From NCBI RefSeq assembly GCF_013373865.1, contig NC_050473.1:2790001-2854000 (forward strand): a DNA stretch of 64,000 nt. The letters run 5' to 3'. The position numbers were made by a program, and so were the translations under genes. The notes under the pieces are model-generated. The model searched no databases. It was not told the origin of the DNA and saw nothing but the letters and a program-made list of their open reading frames with translations. Each line of letters opens with the position of its first letter. Position 1 is the first letter of the stretch. Origin of the DNA: Monomorium pharaonis. Its lineage: Eukaryota > Arthropoda > Insecta > Hymenoptera > Formicidae. Positions 34,401-48,235 of the stretch are shown one piece after another.

Positions 34401-37266
34401 TTTGGATCCTCATTGTTTGCATGATCTTACATGAATTTTCTACACAATCTGCGTGTGTGCAAGAAAGATGACGTCTTACAAACAAGATAAATCTTTCGTA
34501 AGTGATTTAAAAAAAGACGTAGATATAAAATTTGTTTTCTAAAACACGTGTAACTAGCGATTTTATATTCACGCTATATTTAAATGTGTATTTATAATGT
34601 ATAAATAATTATGTAATTTGATATTATTTTTTACATAGAGAAGGTAAGAAAAAATTTAATATAAAGTTCTTTCTTGCTTCGTAGATCTCTGACCGACGTG
34701 ATATTTTCATAAAAATTCACATTTCACGGAATTCTCAATCCAAAAAGTAATCAGATAGAAGTTAATTAAAAATTTATTTTGTAAATTACGAGTTTATCTC
34801 TTGATTTCTCCTTGGTATCAAGCTTTAATTTCGCAATTGATTGATCTAAAAAAAGAATATATACAAAGAAAATACGAAAAAGAAACGTTCTTAGATCTCA
34901 AAGATTATCAGATATCTGATAAAATGAATGTCAATTCGATTCAATGAATTTATTTCTCGGCTTCTATGAATTCCTTTGACTCTATTATTACATCCTTGCG
35001 CATCCTCGCCATGAGGATATCCTGCTGACCCGATATCAGCCATGCTGGCTCAAACTGTAGCCATTCTGTGTACCGACGAAAAATTCTAAGGTCGCTCGCT
35101 TATTCGTAACGCCGCGAAGGCCTCGGAGTTGCCTTATCGAGGAGTGGTGGATTAACGTGCACGCCTTTGATCTCGCCGGCGGAGCCTTATCTAATCGTGT
35201 CCCTCTCTCTCGAGCCATCTCTCGCCGTTCCCACATGCACACACACCTACATCCCTGTTTCCCGTTTCTTTCTCTCTCTCTTTCTCTTTCTCTCTCTCCC
35301 TCTCCATTTTGTATTTTGTGCGCGTGTACCGCCAGGAACGCCACGTCGTAAGAAACGCATTCACACCGTGCGATTGCCAACGCACCTCTTCTTCTTTTTG
35401 CCGCTTTCTGGCGCGTCGTTTCTTCCCATAAGAAATAATCGCGCGTCGCGTTATTCACCGCGAAAATCGTAGATGCATCCATCTCTCATTCTGAAAGCGC
35501 TGTTGCTTACCGCAATTTTGTGTATGTGTGTATATGAGTGCGCGTATGTGTACGTTGCCTTTTCTTTTACTTATAATAATCATGATTATCATGAAATACG
35601 ATTATCATGAATTAATCCGCATTAGAAGTTAATAACTGTCTTCCTTCTTTTCCTTCTTTAATTTTTATGTGATTGAAGCATGATTATAATCGTTTTAAAT
35701 CCAAGTTGTTAATGTGGCAGTATATTTGATATACGTATAGCTATTAATGTTGTATTAAATTTGTAGTATTTTAAATTGAAATTAATTTTAAGGTGTTATA
35801 GATATCATAAAAGGCAATATAAATCATTAATTATGTACAGTTATCTTTTCAATTGTCATATTTTAATATTTTGACAAAAAAGACTTTAAAACTTGCTTAT
35901 ATTTCTTAATCGTATTCTATGCATGTATGTTTTTTATTTAACATTTCCATAATATTTTAAATAAATAAAGATACTTTAAAAATTGAGATTTTATACATTT
36001 TACAGGAGAATGAAAAACAAATAATAAAAGAGAACTTAGAATTTTTACAATCATGATAATCGTAGTATAACATAATATTTCAAAAAATATTTTATTATTA
36101 TTTTAATCAAATTATTTAAATTCTTTTATATTTTATTGCGAGAATTTTTAATAAATCAAAGAAAAATCGTATAAAATTCTTTTCCACGGTCATAATTTTG
36201 ATTACCATAAATTTTAAGAGAAAATTCTTTCTATGTAGAATATCCTCTTTACGTTTTAACACGTTTCTTTTAACACGTTTGAGGGAAATCTTAAACGAAT
36301 TGCTCACTAGCATCAGAACAATTTTGGTAAAAGTTTATCGACTGCATTCTTTTCTATTACATTGGATATGATATATCTTAGATTTGCATATATTCATGTG
36401 TTAGTCACAATTACAAGATTGGCAAGTTATTTATTTCAAATATAGATCTTTTTGCGGAATGGCTAGAGCAAATTGCTGTTGCCTCTTACGCTCTTTAGTC
36501 CGAACGTGAAATTAATTACGAAACATCGTTTACTTTGTTAATGTCGCCACGCGGTATACGTGCTTGCTGAAAAACGTTATCTCTTTAACGTATTATTGAC
36601 AAGAGAATCAGTACGATAGATATTAACCGCGTAATAACACCGGCCGTTATCTACTTCTTTTTCAGGAAAGACTCGCACAAAGGACAAATACCGCGTGGTC
36701 TACACGGACTATCAAAGACTAGAACTGGAGAAAGAATTTCATATGAATCACTACACTACCATCAAACGCAAGGCGGACCTCGCTGTTCAACTCGGTCTCA
36801 CGGAACGTCAGGTAAAGTCATATCAGTTTAGCATTGAAGATCTTCAAATTGTTGGATCGGACGAACGTTGAACGTAACCATCTCTTTGCAGATAAAGATC
36901 TGGTTTCAAAACCGACGGGCGAAACAGCGGAAGCTGGCAAAGAAGCAGGAAGAGCAATTAAGAGAGCGGCAGATGAGAGTGCAAGACGTCACGACGGCGG
37001 CGGCCTCGTCGGTAGAGGTGGCTGGAGGAATGATGGGTTACGCTGTTAACGGAGCGGAGATGGGCGGGATGCTGGGCGGACCTCACATTGGTATGATGCA
37101 GACCAACGAGAGCACCTCTTCCGCGCCGCTCTCGGCGACGTCGACGTCGTCGACGTCTCTACCCACGTCAACACCTTTGCCCACGTCGCAACTTACGTCG
37201 CAACCCGCGTCACTGCCCACGACACTGCCTATGCAGCAATACCCGGGCCATTCTAATTCAATGTAA
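25392..37266 (+). CDS. cad: Caudal homeobox transcription factor, complete, 3 coding exons
   Basis: Sequence-specific nuclear factor of the Caudal/CDX family that patterns posterior segments and gut. Coding exons 25392-26784, 36666-36811 and 36892-37266 sum to 1914 nt, giving 637 aa, with matching phases. Residues about 30-290 are Gln/Ser/Pro/His-rich. About 395-435 is a seven-residue repeat (PSTSRDM type). The Hox-cofactor hexapeptide-like motif YEWM is at 450-453. The homeodomain spans about 470-529, with KTRTKDKYRVVYTD before it and WFQNRR at 517-522, Gln at position 50 and Asn at 51. The C-terminus is Gly/Met then Ser/Thr/Pro-rich. The homeodomain is split by a short intron just before the recognition-helix core. 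The protein is longer than Drosophila Caudal (about 430 aa) because of the low-complexity N-terminus. Translation could also start at the MM pair from codon 26. Confidence 0.97.
26574..26696 (+). repeat. 21-bp coding repeat in caudal exon 1
   Basis: Six in-frame copies of a 21-bp unit encode PSTSRDM, PSASRDM, PSTSREM, PSTSRDM, SSTSREI and a truncated SSVSRR. It lies between the Gln-rich region and the YEWM motif. The alternating Arg-Asp/Glu within Ser/Thr makes it a possible phosphorylated linker (inference). Confidence 0.9.
26785..36665 (+). other. Large first coding intron of caudal (9.9 kb)
   Basis: No nested gene was supported. The intron holds several CpG-rich, GC-balanced islands (about 28120-28600, 29985-30310, 31780-32290 and 35030-35480) separated by AT-rich DNA. 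Such islands are the natural candidates for intronic enhancers or an alternative promoter. TTTATGG motifs, the core bound by Caudal-type homeodomains, occur in the second island near 30056 and 30268. Long open frames in the islands (for example 29832-30465 on +) carry no recognisable domain and overlap frames on the other strand, as expected of GC-rich non-coding DNA. Confidence 0.5.
35265..35305. repeat. CT-rich pyrimidine tract in the caudal intron
   Basis: About 40 bp of TCTCTTTCTCTC-type sequence inside a CpG-rich island. Simple repeat; it creates spurious Leu/Ser and Arg/Glu frames. Confidence 0.8.
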
Positions 37267-38245
37267 AGGGATTTACACGGTGTGCCGAGAATCCCGAACT
37301 TCCCGGAAGAGAACGGCGAGGTCCGCCTCGCGTTTGATAGTGCAGTGATTCATACAAGATTGGGCGATGTAAGTGGGAAGACGGTGAGATAGATATATTC
37401 ATCGTCTACCATTTCGAGCACAACGTACGCTGCCCGACAAAGTTTTTGTTCCTAGGCACTCTTCGCGAGGTAAGGGGAACGTAAAAAATAATCATGGTGC
37501 TATCAGCCGGTAGCGGTTGACTGGACATATTTATCGATCTAATTATTGATCGCTGTAAATTAGTCGCTAGATCGAGAGAAGTCTACGTCCTCCACACCTC
37601 GTGAAGGGGGTACCTAGGAACGAATCATTGTCAGGGGCAGTTTACAAAGGGTTCATGAACAGATAAGTAAATTGACCATACCGTCGCATAAGATTAATTA
37701 ATATCGCAGGCACACAAAAAGTGGTCTGATACCCCACTAACCAATCTCTATCTATTTTGACGTGCTGACTTGGATCCCAGTATCGGACAACTTCTTTTGT
37801 GTGCCTGTATATTTAATAATTAGGACGCGTAAGGTAATTAAATGTAGCTCACACATGATACAAAACGGCTTGTGATAAGCGACCGTTGTTAAACGGATCG
37901 TTCGTGGATTGCAGATCGTGGGAAAAACGCTTTGATCTCACACTAATCTCTCGTCTCGGATTCACGTCCACGGCGATCCCCGTTAATATGACGGTCGTGC
38001 TTTCGATATTTTACGTTTTTACACCGCTCGGCATACCGTTTATTCCACAAGAGCCTAAACCGAAAATAAGTGTCGAACGTAGACTGCATGTGAATGTCTT
38101 TGCACTTGGCATTTCCGAATAAAATCTAAGTGTACATTTGTGTCGTGTATCTACTGTCTCAATTGTAGAGTGGAACGTCACTCTAAAAGAGTGAAAATTG
38201 TGCAGTGCTTGAATAAAAGAGTTCACTCTTGTAAAACTAAATAAA
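37267..38245 (+). terminator. caudal 3' UTR with clustered poly(A) signals
   Basis: Downstream of the TAA (37264-37266) come about 850 bp of GC-balanced non-coding sequence, then AATAAA at 38118-38123, 38212-38217 and 38240-38245. The first is the likely 3' end; the others may give longer forms. A 78-codon frame at 37886 is not convincing. Confidence 0.5.
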
Positions 38246-40489
38246 ACTTGTAGACGCAGCTATACCATTTAGTTCTACATAAGTGAATATTAATTTCTAA
38301 TAGAATGATAAATCACTCATTGCACAAGCTCATTTCTCACTCTCTCAGAGTAACTTTTTACTCTACAAGATTTAGAGAGTAGATATTCAAATGCAGCCTA
38401 CTACATGATCGCATTTCGTAATTTCGTACCTGAATATTAAAAGAGAAGGAGGGGGGAATTGAGGGGAGAGGTTAAAAATAGAGAGTTTGTTTGACTATCC
38501 CGATAATAGGAAGATCCGACCGTCTGCGTGAATCAAGAATTGCGCGCATGGTCTGACGTTAATTTTAAGACAAGGATAGTAGTATCCAAAAATAACCGAG
38601 TTATTCAAACACATTTATTAACTCTACTACATGCAAAAAGACTTCTTTGTAAATAACTTACAAAGAAATATATAATTTCTTAATTATAACATTGCACGAA
38701 TTTGTTTTCCATCGACACAAAATGACGTTGAAAATTAACTGTGAAAAGCAGTTGAATTTTACTTGTCTCTTTACCGTGATTGTTCCAATTATGATCTACA
38801 TGCACGCATATTGTTCCATATATAAATAAATATGTATTGAGTATATATTTTTTTATATATAAATAATAGGAGTATATGCAGCAATCTCACAGTTGAAGAG
38901 TTAATCGGATTCGGATCGAATTTAATTTGGCTTAATTTAATTTAATTTAAAAAAAAAACGAAACCAAACAATCTGAATGCTCGAAAAATTTGGATATCAC
39001 TCATATATCACTAGTCAACGTAATTTATGCGTATTTTCGCATTTACGGCATCCGTAAATGCAAAACGCAAGGTGCGCACTACGTGCACGAAGACGTGCGC
39101 ATGTCACATGTTAAAAAAAAAGTGAAAAGTGCGTGCTTGACATCACACAAATTATTCCTTCCATTTGTTGTGATCGTTAGGTTTTTTTTCCGTATCGACA
39201 TTATCCGCGCGTGCGAAAACACATATTTTCACGTTTGTCACGGCGCGTTGGCGTCCTTTTCATTTTTTTGGGCTGGACAAATCGGCACATCCATAGTCAC
39301 GTCGCGTCATTCTATTGTAACTCCATACAATTTTATTATATCGAGTGTCTACCCTTTTTTTTTATCGTCGTCGCGCAAAAACTAATAAATGAGTGCTCAG
39401 CTTCGATTATAATAATCATAAACAAAGAAAAATGCGGAAAAAATAATTGCCGTTTATGGATAGCGATCGGATTGCGACGATTGCTTTAGTTTGGCAGTGA
39501 ACTGTTTTTGTTAATTATAAATATATCTGTCGTAAATACATTTGTATATATAAATGAAATTAAGAAAGATATGTGCCTTAAAGTGAAGTAAGTGACTCGA
39601 GTAAAATGGATAATGTCGATAAAAGGATAATTATCTCTAATTTCGATACCTTAATGTAATGGCATAATATAATAGCGCTACGTTTGTTAATAGTGAAGCA
39701 AATGTTGCTTGAATATTACGACAACGAAGTACGTGAAGTCTATATTTTCCCTAGACTTTTCGTACGTTTCTTATAGCGAGTATATTTACACGACGCAAAA
39801 GTGGCGATCACTTCGACAGAACGCCATCTCCGCAATTGTAAAATTAGCAAATAATATTGTTCATTGTTTTGTAACATGAGAAAGATATACCGATGTAATA
39901 TTTAGACCCCCGTGTAACTAATATTAAAAATAAATCTTGTCTGTTATAATCTTTTTTAATCTATAAGAGCATTTTTTATTGCTGCAATCCAAAAATTGTC
40001 CAAAGTTGCTTTAGTTTATAATTATTATAATAATACTTCTCGCAGTCAAAAAATCCCGCATTCTTCATTCTTTTTTAATACACAAAGAAATATTGTTAAA
40101 ATAATATTTATTAGAATGCGATCCGTTTCTGTCCAGTATTTTAAAATATAATACTAACATGTATTGCAGCGTTTTCTTTTTTTTTTAGATAGCCACGACA
40201 TTCTCGCAATAAAACTAATAATCGGTGGAACTTTTAATTGTCCAAGATATCTTTTCGTCGATTCGTAATAAATTTTACATCTTTCATTTCGTCTCTTGAC
40301 AAATCGTATCAACGCATACAATTTTATACAATCAACATTTTGTTCTGTAATAAAGAAATTGACTCACCATTCGACCGCCGCTCGTGCTGATCCTCGCTAT
40401 CAGGCGCATTTTAATTCTGCTCTCACATTTAATGTATCAGTTTCAGTCGTGTGTTTAACACTAACCCGTGCGCGCACGTAATGAATTTT
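38246..40489. other. Spacer, nothing recognised
   Basis: AT-rich, with a few GC-balanced patches (around 39000-39330) and several isolated AATAAA motifs. No supported gene or structured RNA. Confidence 0.45.
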
Positions 40490-41010
40490 CAGTTAAAAAA
40501 CGGAGTAGATCGGTGTGACGTCACCATCATGGCGACGAATGTCGATCATCACTCGTCAATATCGTCTCGCGTCTATGAAGATTAATTTTTTCAATCGATT
40601 CGCGAAAACCAACGATTTCCCGATTTTCCATTTGTTAATGCTATCGATACTTTTGCTCAGAATTCGCGTTTCTTGCGTGTAAATAAAAAGATACGCACAT
40701 TGTTGAAAAGATAACCCCGGAAGAAACCTTGCGCCTTGTGTCCTCGACTCGCCGAGATGATCAAGAGCACCGAGACGATCACATTTGTGCAGGACGATCA
40801 ACGGATCTCACACACTTTGCCGTCGCTCACTTGTTCTCACACGTCTGGTGCGAGTACGCACGCGGAAGGCAGCTTGCGTAAGTAAAAAGAACGCGGGAAT
40901 GACTTGTCGCGGCGCGAGGACTCGACCGACGATGCAACGTGAACTGAGCGGCGATTTCGATGTCGATCACGTGACGTCACGCGCGCGCCAAATCCCTTCG
41001 TGATTGAAAG
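40490..41010. promoter_or_regulatory. CpG-rich island with two CRE palindromes
   Basis: About 500 bp of GC- and CpG-rich DNA flanked by AT-rich sequence. It carries the full CRE palindrome TGACGTCA near each end (40516-40523 and 40972-40979). The second overlaps an E-box CACGTG (40968-40973) and is followed by a GCGCGCGCCAAAT stretch resembling an E2F site. This is a promoter or enhancer layout. No recognised gene starts next to it; the uncertain ORF at 41754 on + is the nearest candidate. Confidence 0.45.
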
Positions 41011-41753
41011 AGGTTGTTATTTCTTCGCGTTAGAAATTATTATAATTAAACATAAGCAATGCCAATATATAATTATACATATATATTTTAATTATATATA
41101 TATAATTATAACATTTTTTGTATTGTTTCTTTTACGAAAAGTAAAGTTTAATTATTTATCTCTTTTTATTATTACTGTTACTTTTTTTATATTAAACACA
41201 TAAATTTTGTAAAAGAAAGAAGCTAAATATATACATATATGTATAAAATATAAATATATATGGACATATGGATATATAATTATTTCTACACGTTCTTGCA
41301 TAAAAAAATGTTTCATCGGGCGTTAAAACTGATTTCTCAAACTGATCCGATCTAGATTGTCTTCTCTGTATTTCCTAACAAATTATTAGGATTAAATTGT
41401 TTCGTTCATTCCTTAATATCGTTAATTTCGTTGGAGACTGATCGATTACGATTCTGAACGACTGATTATCATAGAAATAGCTTTTCACGTTGATATCGAC
41501 TGCGATTGGTTCGCGAGCGAATAAATTATAGATTCAAATTTTAACGTATATTATGTCCGAAGCAAAAAGATAGCGCGTTAATTTTCTAATTTTTCTCAGA
41601 TAATTACTAAAATTATATTTTATATACATCTTAAACAATATCTTCTTTAATAATTACAATAATGCTAATAATATAAAATGTTATTAATATACAGAATAAT
41701 AGTGAAAACGTTAATTAATCGCGTTTTTTCTTTTCGACGTGAAAATCCGACGG

Positions 41754-42005
41754 ATGCAACTGTATGCAAGCGGTCAGTCCGAGAGATTATCCAATTTACA
41801 CAGTCGGTCTAATTCCGATTTAGGGATTTACGGGGATGCGGGGGGTGTCCCTTTGGCGGAATTGTTCGTCGACGCGGAGCGTCGACGAAGTGCTATATCC
41901 GTTACCGTCGCGGACCCGAACGAGTCTCGTTAGCGATCGTGCATAAACACAAACGTAAAAACGCGTAATGCGCTTTATGCGAGCACGCGAATCATCAAAC
42001 CCGCG

Positions 42006-42059
<54 letters not shown>

Positions 42060-42411
42060 CCCTCCTTTCTTTCCCCGTTCCAGATCGTATCCCCGTCCGC
42101 ACGCATACCGCGAGCGCAGACGAAGGTGGGCAACGAGTCCCGCGGGAGCACTGAAGTTAACTACCAGATCGATGTCCGACCCCAGTCCACCCTGTTCCCT
42201 CCCTGTGAAATCAACCCCCGACACTTCAACGCAATCGAGCGCTGGTCTGTCGTGGCGAGCCGAGAACTTTGCGCGGTTTACGCGACACAACTCGAGCCCC
42301 GTGATTTCTTCCCGACGGCGAGACGTCTCTCAGAAGGTCTCGCTCCGTAAACATGACCGCCGTAACCGTGGGGTAATGCCTTTAAAAAATTATTCAATGA
42401 TTGTTTCATGA
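41754..42411 (+). CDS. Doubtful two-exon ORF between caudal and the GD cluster
   Basis: Two GC-rich open segments, 41754-41923 and 42084-42411, join in phase to give 165 aa (starting MQLYASGQSERLSN, with SNLHSRSNSDLG soon after). The acceptor at 42083 has an exceptional pyrimidine tract (the CT repeat), but the matching donor GTCTCG at 41924 is weak. The first segment looks protein-like (SRSNSDL, then VPLAELFVDAERRRS), the second like Ser/Pro/Arg-rich disorder. An overlapping - strand frame is also open, so coding status is uncertain. No family recognised. It may instead be part of the exons of a gene I could not reconstruct, or a regulatory island. Confidence 0.22.
42014..42059. repeat. (CT)n microsatellite
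   Basis: About 20 CT units, followed by a C/T-rich stretch and CAG. It either forms the pyrimidine tract of a splice acceptor or is a plain microsatellite. Confidence 0.9.
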
Positions 42412-45400
42412 TGACCGTGAAAACAGTGAAAGCCGCACGCAAAACGAAGAGACTAAGAAAAATGCAATTTTTTTTACGGATGAGTATTTTAGTAATTATT
42501 TGGTCAAAATATAAAAATTTATGTCATGTTAAAAGAAAAACAAATTTACAAGGCAAAAAGCAAATTTTTTTATTAAATAATTTTTCAAACAGTAATTTAA
42601 TTAAATTTATATAAATTGATTACTGTATATAACAACATAAGAAATTGAGAAAACATAAAAAATATTCTATCTTTCAATAGAAATTCCTGAAATTATAAGG
42701 AAAGTTCTACTTTCAATTGCAGATAAATAATAAACACCCGTAAATAAAGATAATTTTTTATTGAAAGATCTGCTATTCAAATTTTTTATATAGAAATATA
42801 AAATTTTAAATATAAAAATATATTAGCTAAATAAGAAAAAAATATGCAAAGGATACAAGTAATAATGAATAAATAAATAAATATATTTGATACATATTTT
42901 ATTCTACATGTGCCGGAATAATTTCGTTAACAAACAATGCAATGCAAAGTCTCGGATGACGATTGCGCCCGACGGAATGAGAAATGAGCGCTGCGGGGAA
43001 TTAATGGACGTGCTGTGCATAACCGTATCTGTGCTCCAATTATCCCTAGTGTCGATTACACGAGGGTTCGATGTAATAACTCGCCATTGGCGATGTATCA
43101 TTGTTTCAGCGGAAGAGAAATGTGAGGGAATGCCACCGTGATATTGAAAACGCGGATACCTCGTAATTTTGGAATTGCCGTGTTTTGCTTCGAACTTATT
43201 TGTCAAGACGAGTATCGCCATAAAGGAATCGCCGATGAATTATTTATTTACACGTCTAGGCAGAAACGGATATCACGAGAACATAAAATTTTTTTACAAT
43301 AACATGCATCTCGTAGAATTTCGTAATCTAGATTTTGACGAAAATCTGATTTTTACTCATTCGCCTCGCCTATACACTTTGCGGTGTATTCCGGGAAATA
43401 TTAACAGCATAGATTTGATGTGACATGTTTTATGTATTACGCGCGGTGTACAGCTAAGATAGCGAATATTAGGTAAAGAAGAAACACACGGATTAAATTT
43501 ATTCAGCGACGTCGTGCCGACAAAGGCCGCTTGCTGTTCATTCTAAAACTGTGACACAATAAACAAAAATGAATATAAATTCTAAAGTGTATACTCATGC
43601 TTAATTCATTGTGTTGATAAAGGTATTGATACGACATTTAGTGACATCGTTTATCTCAATAAGAAAATGCGAAGAGAATTAGTTGTACATTGACACATTC
43701 TAAAACGTTTCTCGCCTACATTCTGAATTTTATACGGACAGATATATTTTTGGTAAAATATTTATTATATATACACTTTTAAGTTGAAATTGTTACGTTT
43801 TGAAGTAAAAAGGGTACAAAAGTCCTATTTTTGTGGCACATCTGTCTACCATTATGCCGTATCGATGAAAGGTAGAGCCCCGCCATATTTTTTGAGGAAC
43901 GCGAGTCGACTACAAAAGAGGCCGTAGGGACTGTCATGATATTCGCATGTGAAAACACAGGCGTCAGAGATAAGGGGAAGGAAAACTGGGTAGGATAGAG
44001 ACAGGATTGAATGTATGTGCATCGGCGTCATCCTTTGGTCATCCTCCAGGATTAAATTCTGAAAAGGAAGGACACCCGGTCGCGCGGCAACCTGCGTGTA
44101 ATTGGAGACCCGGAGACACGTAACATAGGTTTTACCGTGTATACATGGAAATTCCTCGGATCTACGCCAACGTAGAGGTGCCTTTTTGTTCGATTCTTGC
44201 CTGAGTCCAGTCGGCCCAAGTCGGAAACACCAAATAGATTTTATGAGGGGGCTATAAACTGCCGGAATCTCGATTCTCAAGTATCGATGGTTCCAAAGGG
44301 GCTAATCTGCGGATGAAAACTGTAATAAAACGTTCGCCCTACGTACGTACTTCGGAATCCTTTTGCGCATCCTTACTTAACGTGAGATAGACCAGGTATC
44401 TTCTACTCAGCACGGTTCCCAAAAAACTTGATGCGTTCCTTGTTCGAATGTTTTTTACGCAAATCGATTTTTTATTTTACTTATCGACGATAATACTTCG
44501 CTTATTTTATTGCTGCCAAATTTTATTTAAAGAATCTTTTTATAAAATTTTAAATTATTAAGAAGTTTACAATACATATGTTACTTAAATAGATATAGAA
44601 AAATTATTTGCGAAATACTGTATTCAATAAATAAAATGTTTATAATATGTTGTCAGTTTAGATAGCCAAGTTTGTTGGAAATAGATTTTATTACTTTAAT
44701 TATAGATACAGTTGGAAAAAAAGCAAAAGGAAATATTGATGGGATTTATTATTCGTAAAATTTGACAAAATATCAACAGAAATATAAAAATCAGTTAATA
44801 GCTAATTTGTCTAATGCGTTTAAAGACGGAAAGTAAACAGATCTATTAAACCATACTCAATTGAAAATTGATGACAAGAATCGAGTAGATTTTGTTTAAA
44901 TTTGCCATGATTATTTGAATACAAATGTATTTTTTATTGTCTTTGCATGTTTTTGCATGCATGTTTAAAATATGTTTCTAACATTTATTTCTACTAATGT
45001 AGATACTAATGTAAATATTAAACTTTATATTCATGTATCCAATTTAAACAAAATATTAAAATTTACGTAAAATTCATTATTTATGTAGGAATCTCTTTTA
45101 AGTTTCCTGTACACTACCGCCCACTAAGAAAGTGGAGATGAACTACATAGCCACGTCTACTTCTCTAGTGTGTTGATAAATCTTCATGTAAATCTTTTAT
45201 GTACATTTGTGTTATATTCACAATTTGTGGAAATATGTTCTATTCATTTATAATTATATATAAATATACACATATTTATTATTTAAATCTTTTATTATGC
45301 ATAATAAATATAAAATTATAAAAAAATAACTTTAAATTTTACTTGAATAATTATAGTCTAATATTTAGTAATTTAATAACAAAGATATTTTTAACTTTGA

Positions 45401-48235
45401 CTCAGAAATATATTATAAATTAGAAAATTATGAGCAAAAAAATTAAATTTTACTTAAAAGAATTGATTTGGGGAATTGCTTAAAGTAAATCCGAATGATT
45501 TTAGACACATTATATAACTCTGTCATAACAAAAACAATTATAGATGCAAATATACATACATACAGAAAGAGAAAGAGAGAGAAAGAGAGAGAGTGTGTTT
45601 TACTGATTATTTATGCCGGGATATTTATCCGTATTTATCATTAAATCATTTCTATTCTCGTATCTCTATAATTGTGCAAATATACATCTCAATGAAAAGC
45701 TATATGAATTTTGTAAGATGATTGAATACACGTAAAACGCAAAGATTTAAAAGATTATTTGCGATCGTCTTTTTTGCATGACGTTCTTAGAAACTGAACA
45801 GACCTTTTCTTTTATAAAAGAAAAAGATTTTGCCCGTCAAGAATTAAAAAATAACATCTTAGAAAATATGATTATATAATTTTTAATAAAAATATTAAAC
45901 AAATTGTTAATAAAGTTTAATTTAATAGAATTGGTATTTTTTATTATATATATACACAAGTTGATTCTAAAACAAATCGACAAACATTTGTATATATTCT
46001 ATATTTTATATTTCTGAATTTGAAATTTTTGAAATTTTACTAATTCTTTTAACAACAAAATATTTAATCAATCATTAAAATTTGAAGTAGTAAATGTATT
46101 TTGTACGTTTTGCATATTTAATTATAAATTTTTTGATTGGATATGTTATAATTAAAATATATGTTAATGAGAAAATCCCGATTAATTTATTATGCAAGTG
46201 AAATTACAGTTTTTTTTAACTTAGTATTGATTGCATTAAGCGAATATACTTTAACGAGGAAACTATATATCTTGTGGAATTTGTAAGAATGCCACACTGA
46301 TAAATGTATAGAAACAACATGTGATTTTCAAAAAATTTTCAAGAACGCTTAATTGACAGACGTCATCGTGACGTGTATTGCAATATTGTGATGCGAAATT
46401 TTTTAATGTGACGTCAATAAGGAATGCAACAATCAAAGTAGTAATTATATTTGATACATAGTACATAATGATATCTAAAATTTAACATAATATTAAAAAA
46501 TTATAGAAAGCTTTGAAAAATGTTATACTATTATGTTAAGTTAATCACAGTTTTATAGATAATGTTATCAGTGCTATGTAAAAGGAGGTACTACATTATA
46601 TTTCTGCAGTAAATATTGCAAATTTAATTTTTCTTATGAGAAACAATACAATTCAATGTTTTTTCCAGAGAGTTTTCGCTAAATACTGTTGATATTGTTA
46701 ATCTTGTATGATATGCAGTTTATACAAATGGATAAGTTCAATGTGTTTTGTCTTTTTATGTATATCAATTGTTGCATATTAGACCATTTTAGAAATATTA
46801 TCTCATACATTATCTTACATTCTATTTTTGGAGTTAAACAAGTAAACAGATGTAATTTGCATAATTAGTACAATTTAGAAGCAAATCAGAATCACATACG
46901 CAAAGAACAAGTTACAGATGCATTATTAATCTCGTTATGGTAGGTAATTATAACTTGAAGTATAAGTTCCTCAAACTTACCTAAAGATTCGAGTAAACGA
47001 AAACAATAAAAATCTTTTCGATTAATTATTTTTATATGGAACATTTTTTTAAAGTCAAATAACATTTAAATAAGATTAAGAATTTCTTAAAAGCATTAAA
47101 TTATACGACTTTGAAGTTGTTTAAAATTTGGTTATTATTCTAATAAAATATGATATATAATAAATAATATATTAATAATATTAATATTATTGTAATACGT
47201 ATATATTAATTTTTGTGTTATAATTTTTTCGAACATTGAATATATCATAAACTCGTAATAAAAAATAATTTAGGTACAAAACCTCCTTTTCCTTAATATA
47301 AAATATAAAATAAATAAAAAATTTCTAATTGTATTGCCTTCTTTCCCGTTTGTGGTGGAAGTACAACCACGAGTTAATCTGTATCTAGCTTTACCGGAAA
47401 TATCAAGGAAATTTCAAATAGAATTAATAATTCATACATTATTTTTTGTAACATTATATTTAAGTAAAACTAGTTATATTTTCTCAATGGTACATATTAC
47501 GAGCATATAACGCGTTTTATAATATATCTCTGCATTTCTTGAATTTTTCGGCCCACTTGGGACATTCACGTTGTTGAGCATTTTAGTTTTCTTCTTTTCC
47601 TGTTCTTCACCAATACTCGCTGCAAACCAGTTTGAGCAATGGGCAATTCCAAAAAATTGTACAAACATGTTTTGCATAAGAAATGCTCACAAGTACATTT
47701 CTTTTTAAGAGCAAAATTCTTTCAATTTTTTCGAACACGATAAACACATTATATGCTTCATACAAAAAAAAAAGCAAAGTTTGCTTGTGGAATTTGAAGC
47801 AATTATGTAAAATGTTATCGAAGATAATGTAGAGAAATTTTTTTAAACAAAATACTAAATGAAAGCCTTATTTTTAGATTTTGGCACATCTAGTTAAAAA
47901 ATGATACGATTAACTAAAGAATTTTTTAATTCTTTGATTGATTACAGACGGCGAAATTATGTATAGACATCAATGCAAGTGTAAAAAAAGGGAAGCAAAA
48001 AATAAACAGATTAGAATAAAGAAAAAATTAAGAATTATTGATAATAATTTTTAACGTGCGCTTGCATAACTAGACGGACATCACACGTCATTGCGCGAAA
48101 CACTAATAAATCTTCGGTTTTGCTTTGATCATATTCGCAATGACGGCAAAGCGATACGCGAATCGGTCAGTCATGATTCATTGAATGTGCGTCCACGGAT
48201 TCCCCGGCTTTCTTCCTTCTCCCGTAATATCGTCC
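42412..48235. other. Long AT-rich spacer before the GD array
   Basis: No supported gene in 5.8 kb. GC-balanced patches at about 42940-43250 and 43850-44440 contain medium-length open frames (for example 43852-44280 on -), with no recognisable features. A GA-rich tract lies at 45567-45595. The remainder is AT-rich unique-looking sequence. Confidence 0.45.

Noticed and set aside
43852..44280. 142-codon frame on the - strand
   Set aside because: Codon choice and composition are not distinctive, no domain is seen, and no splice or promoter context was found; left as unannotated spacer.
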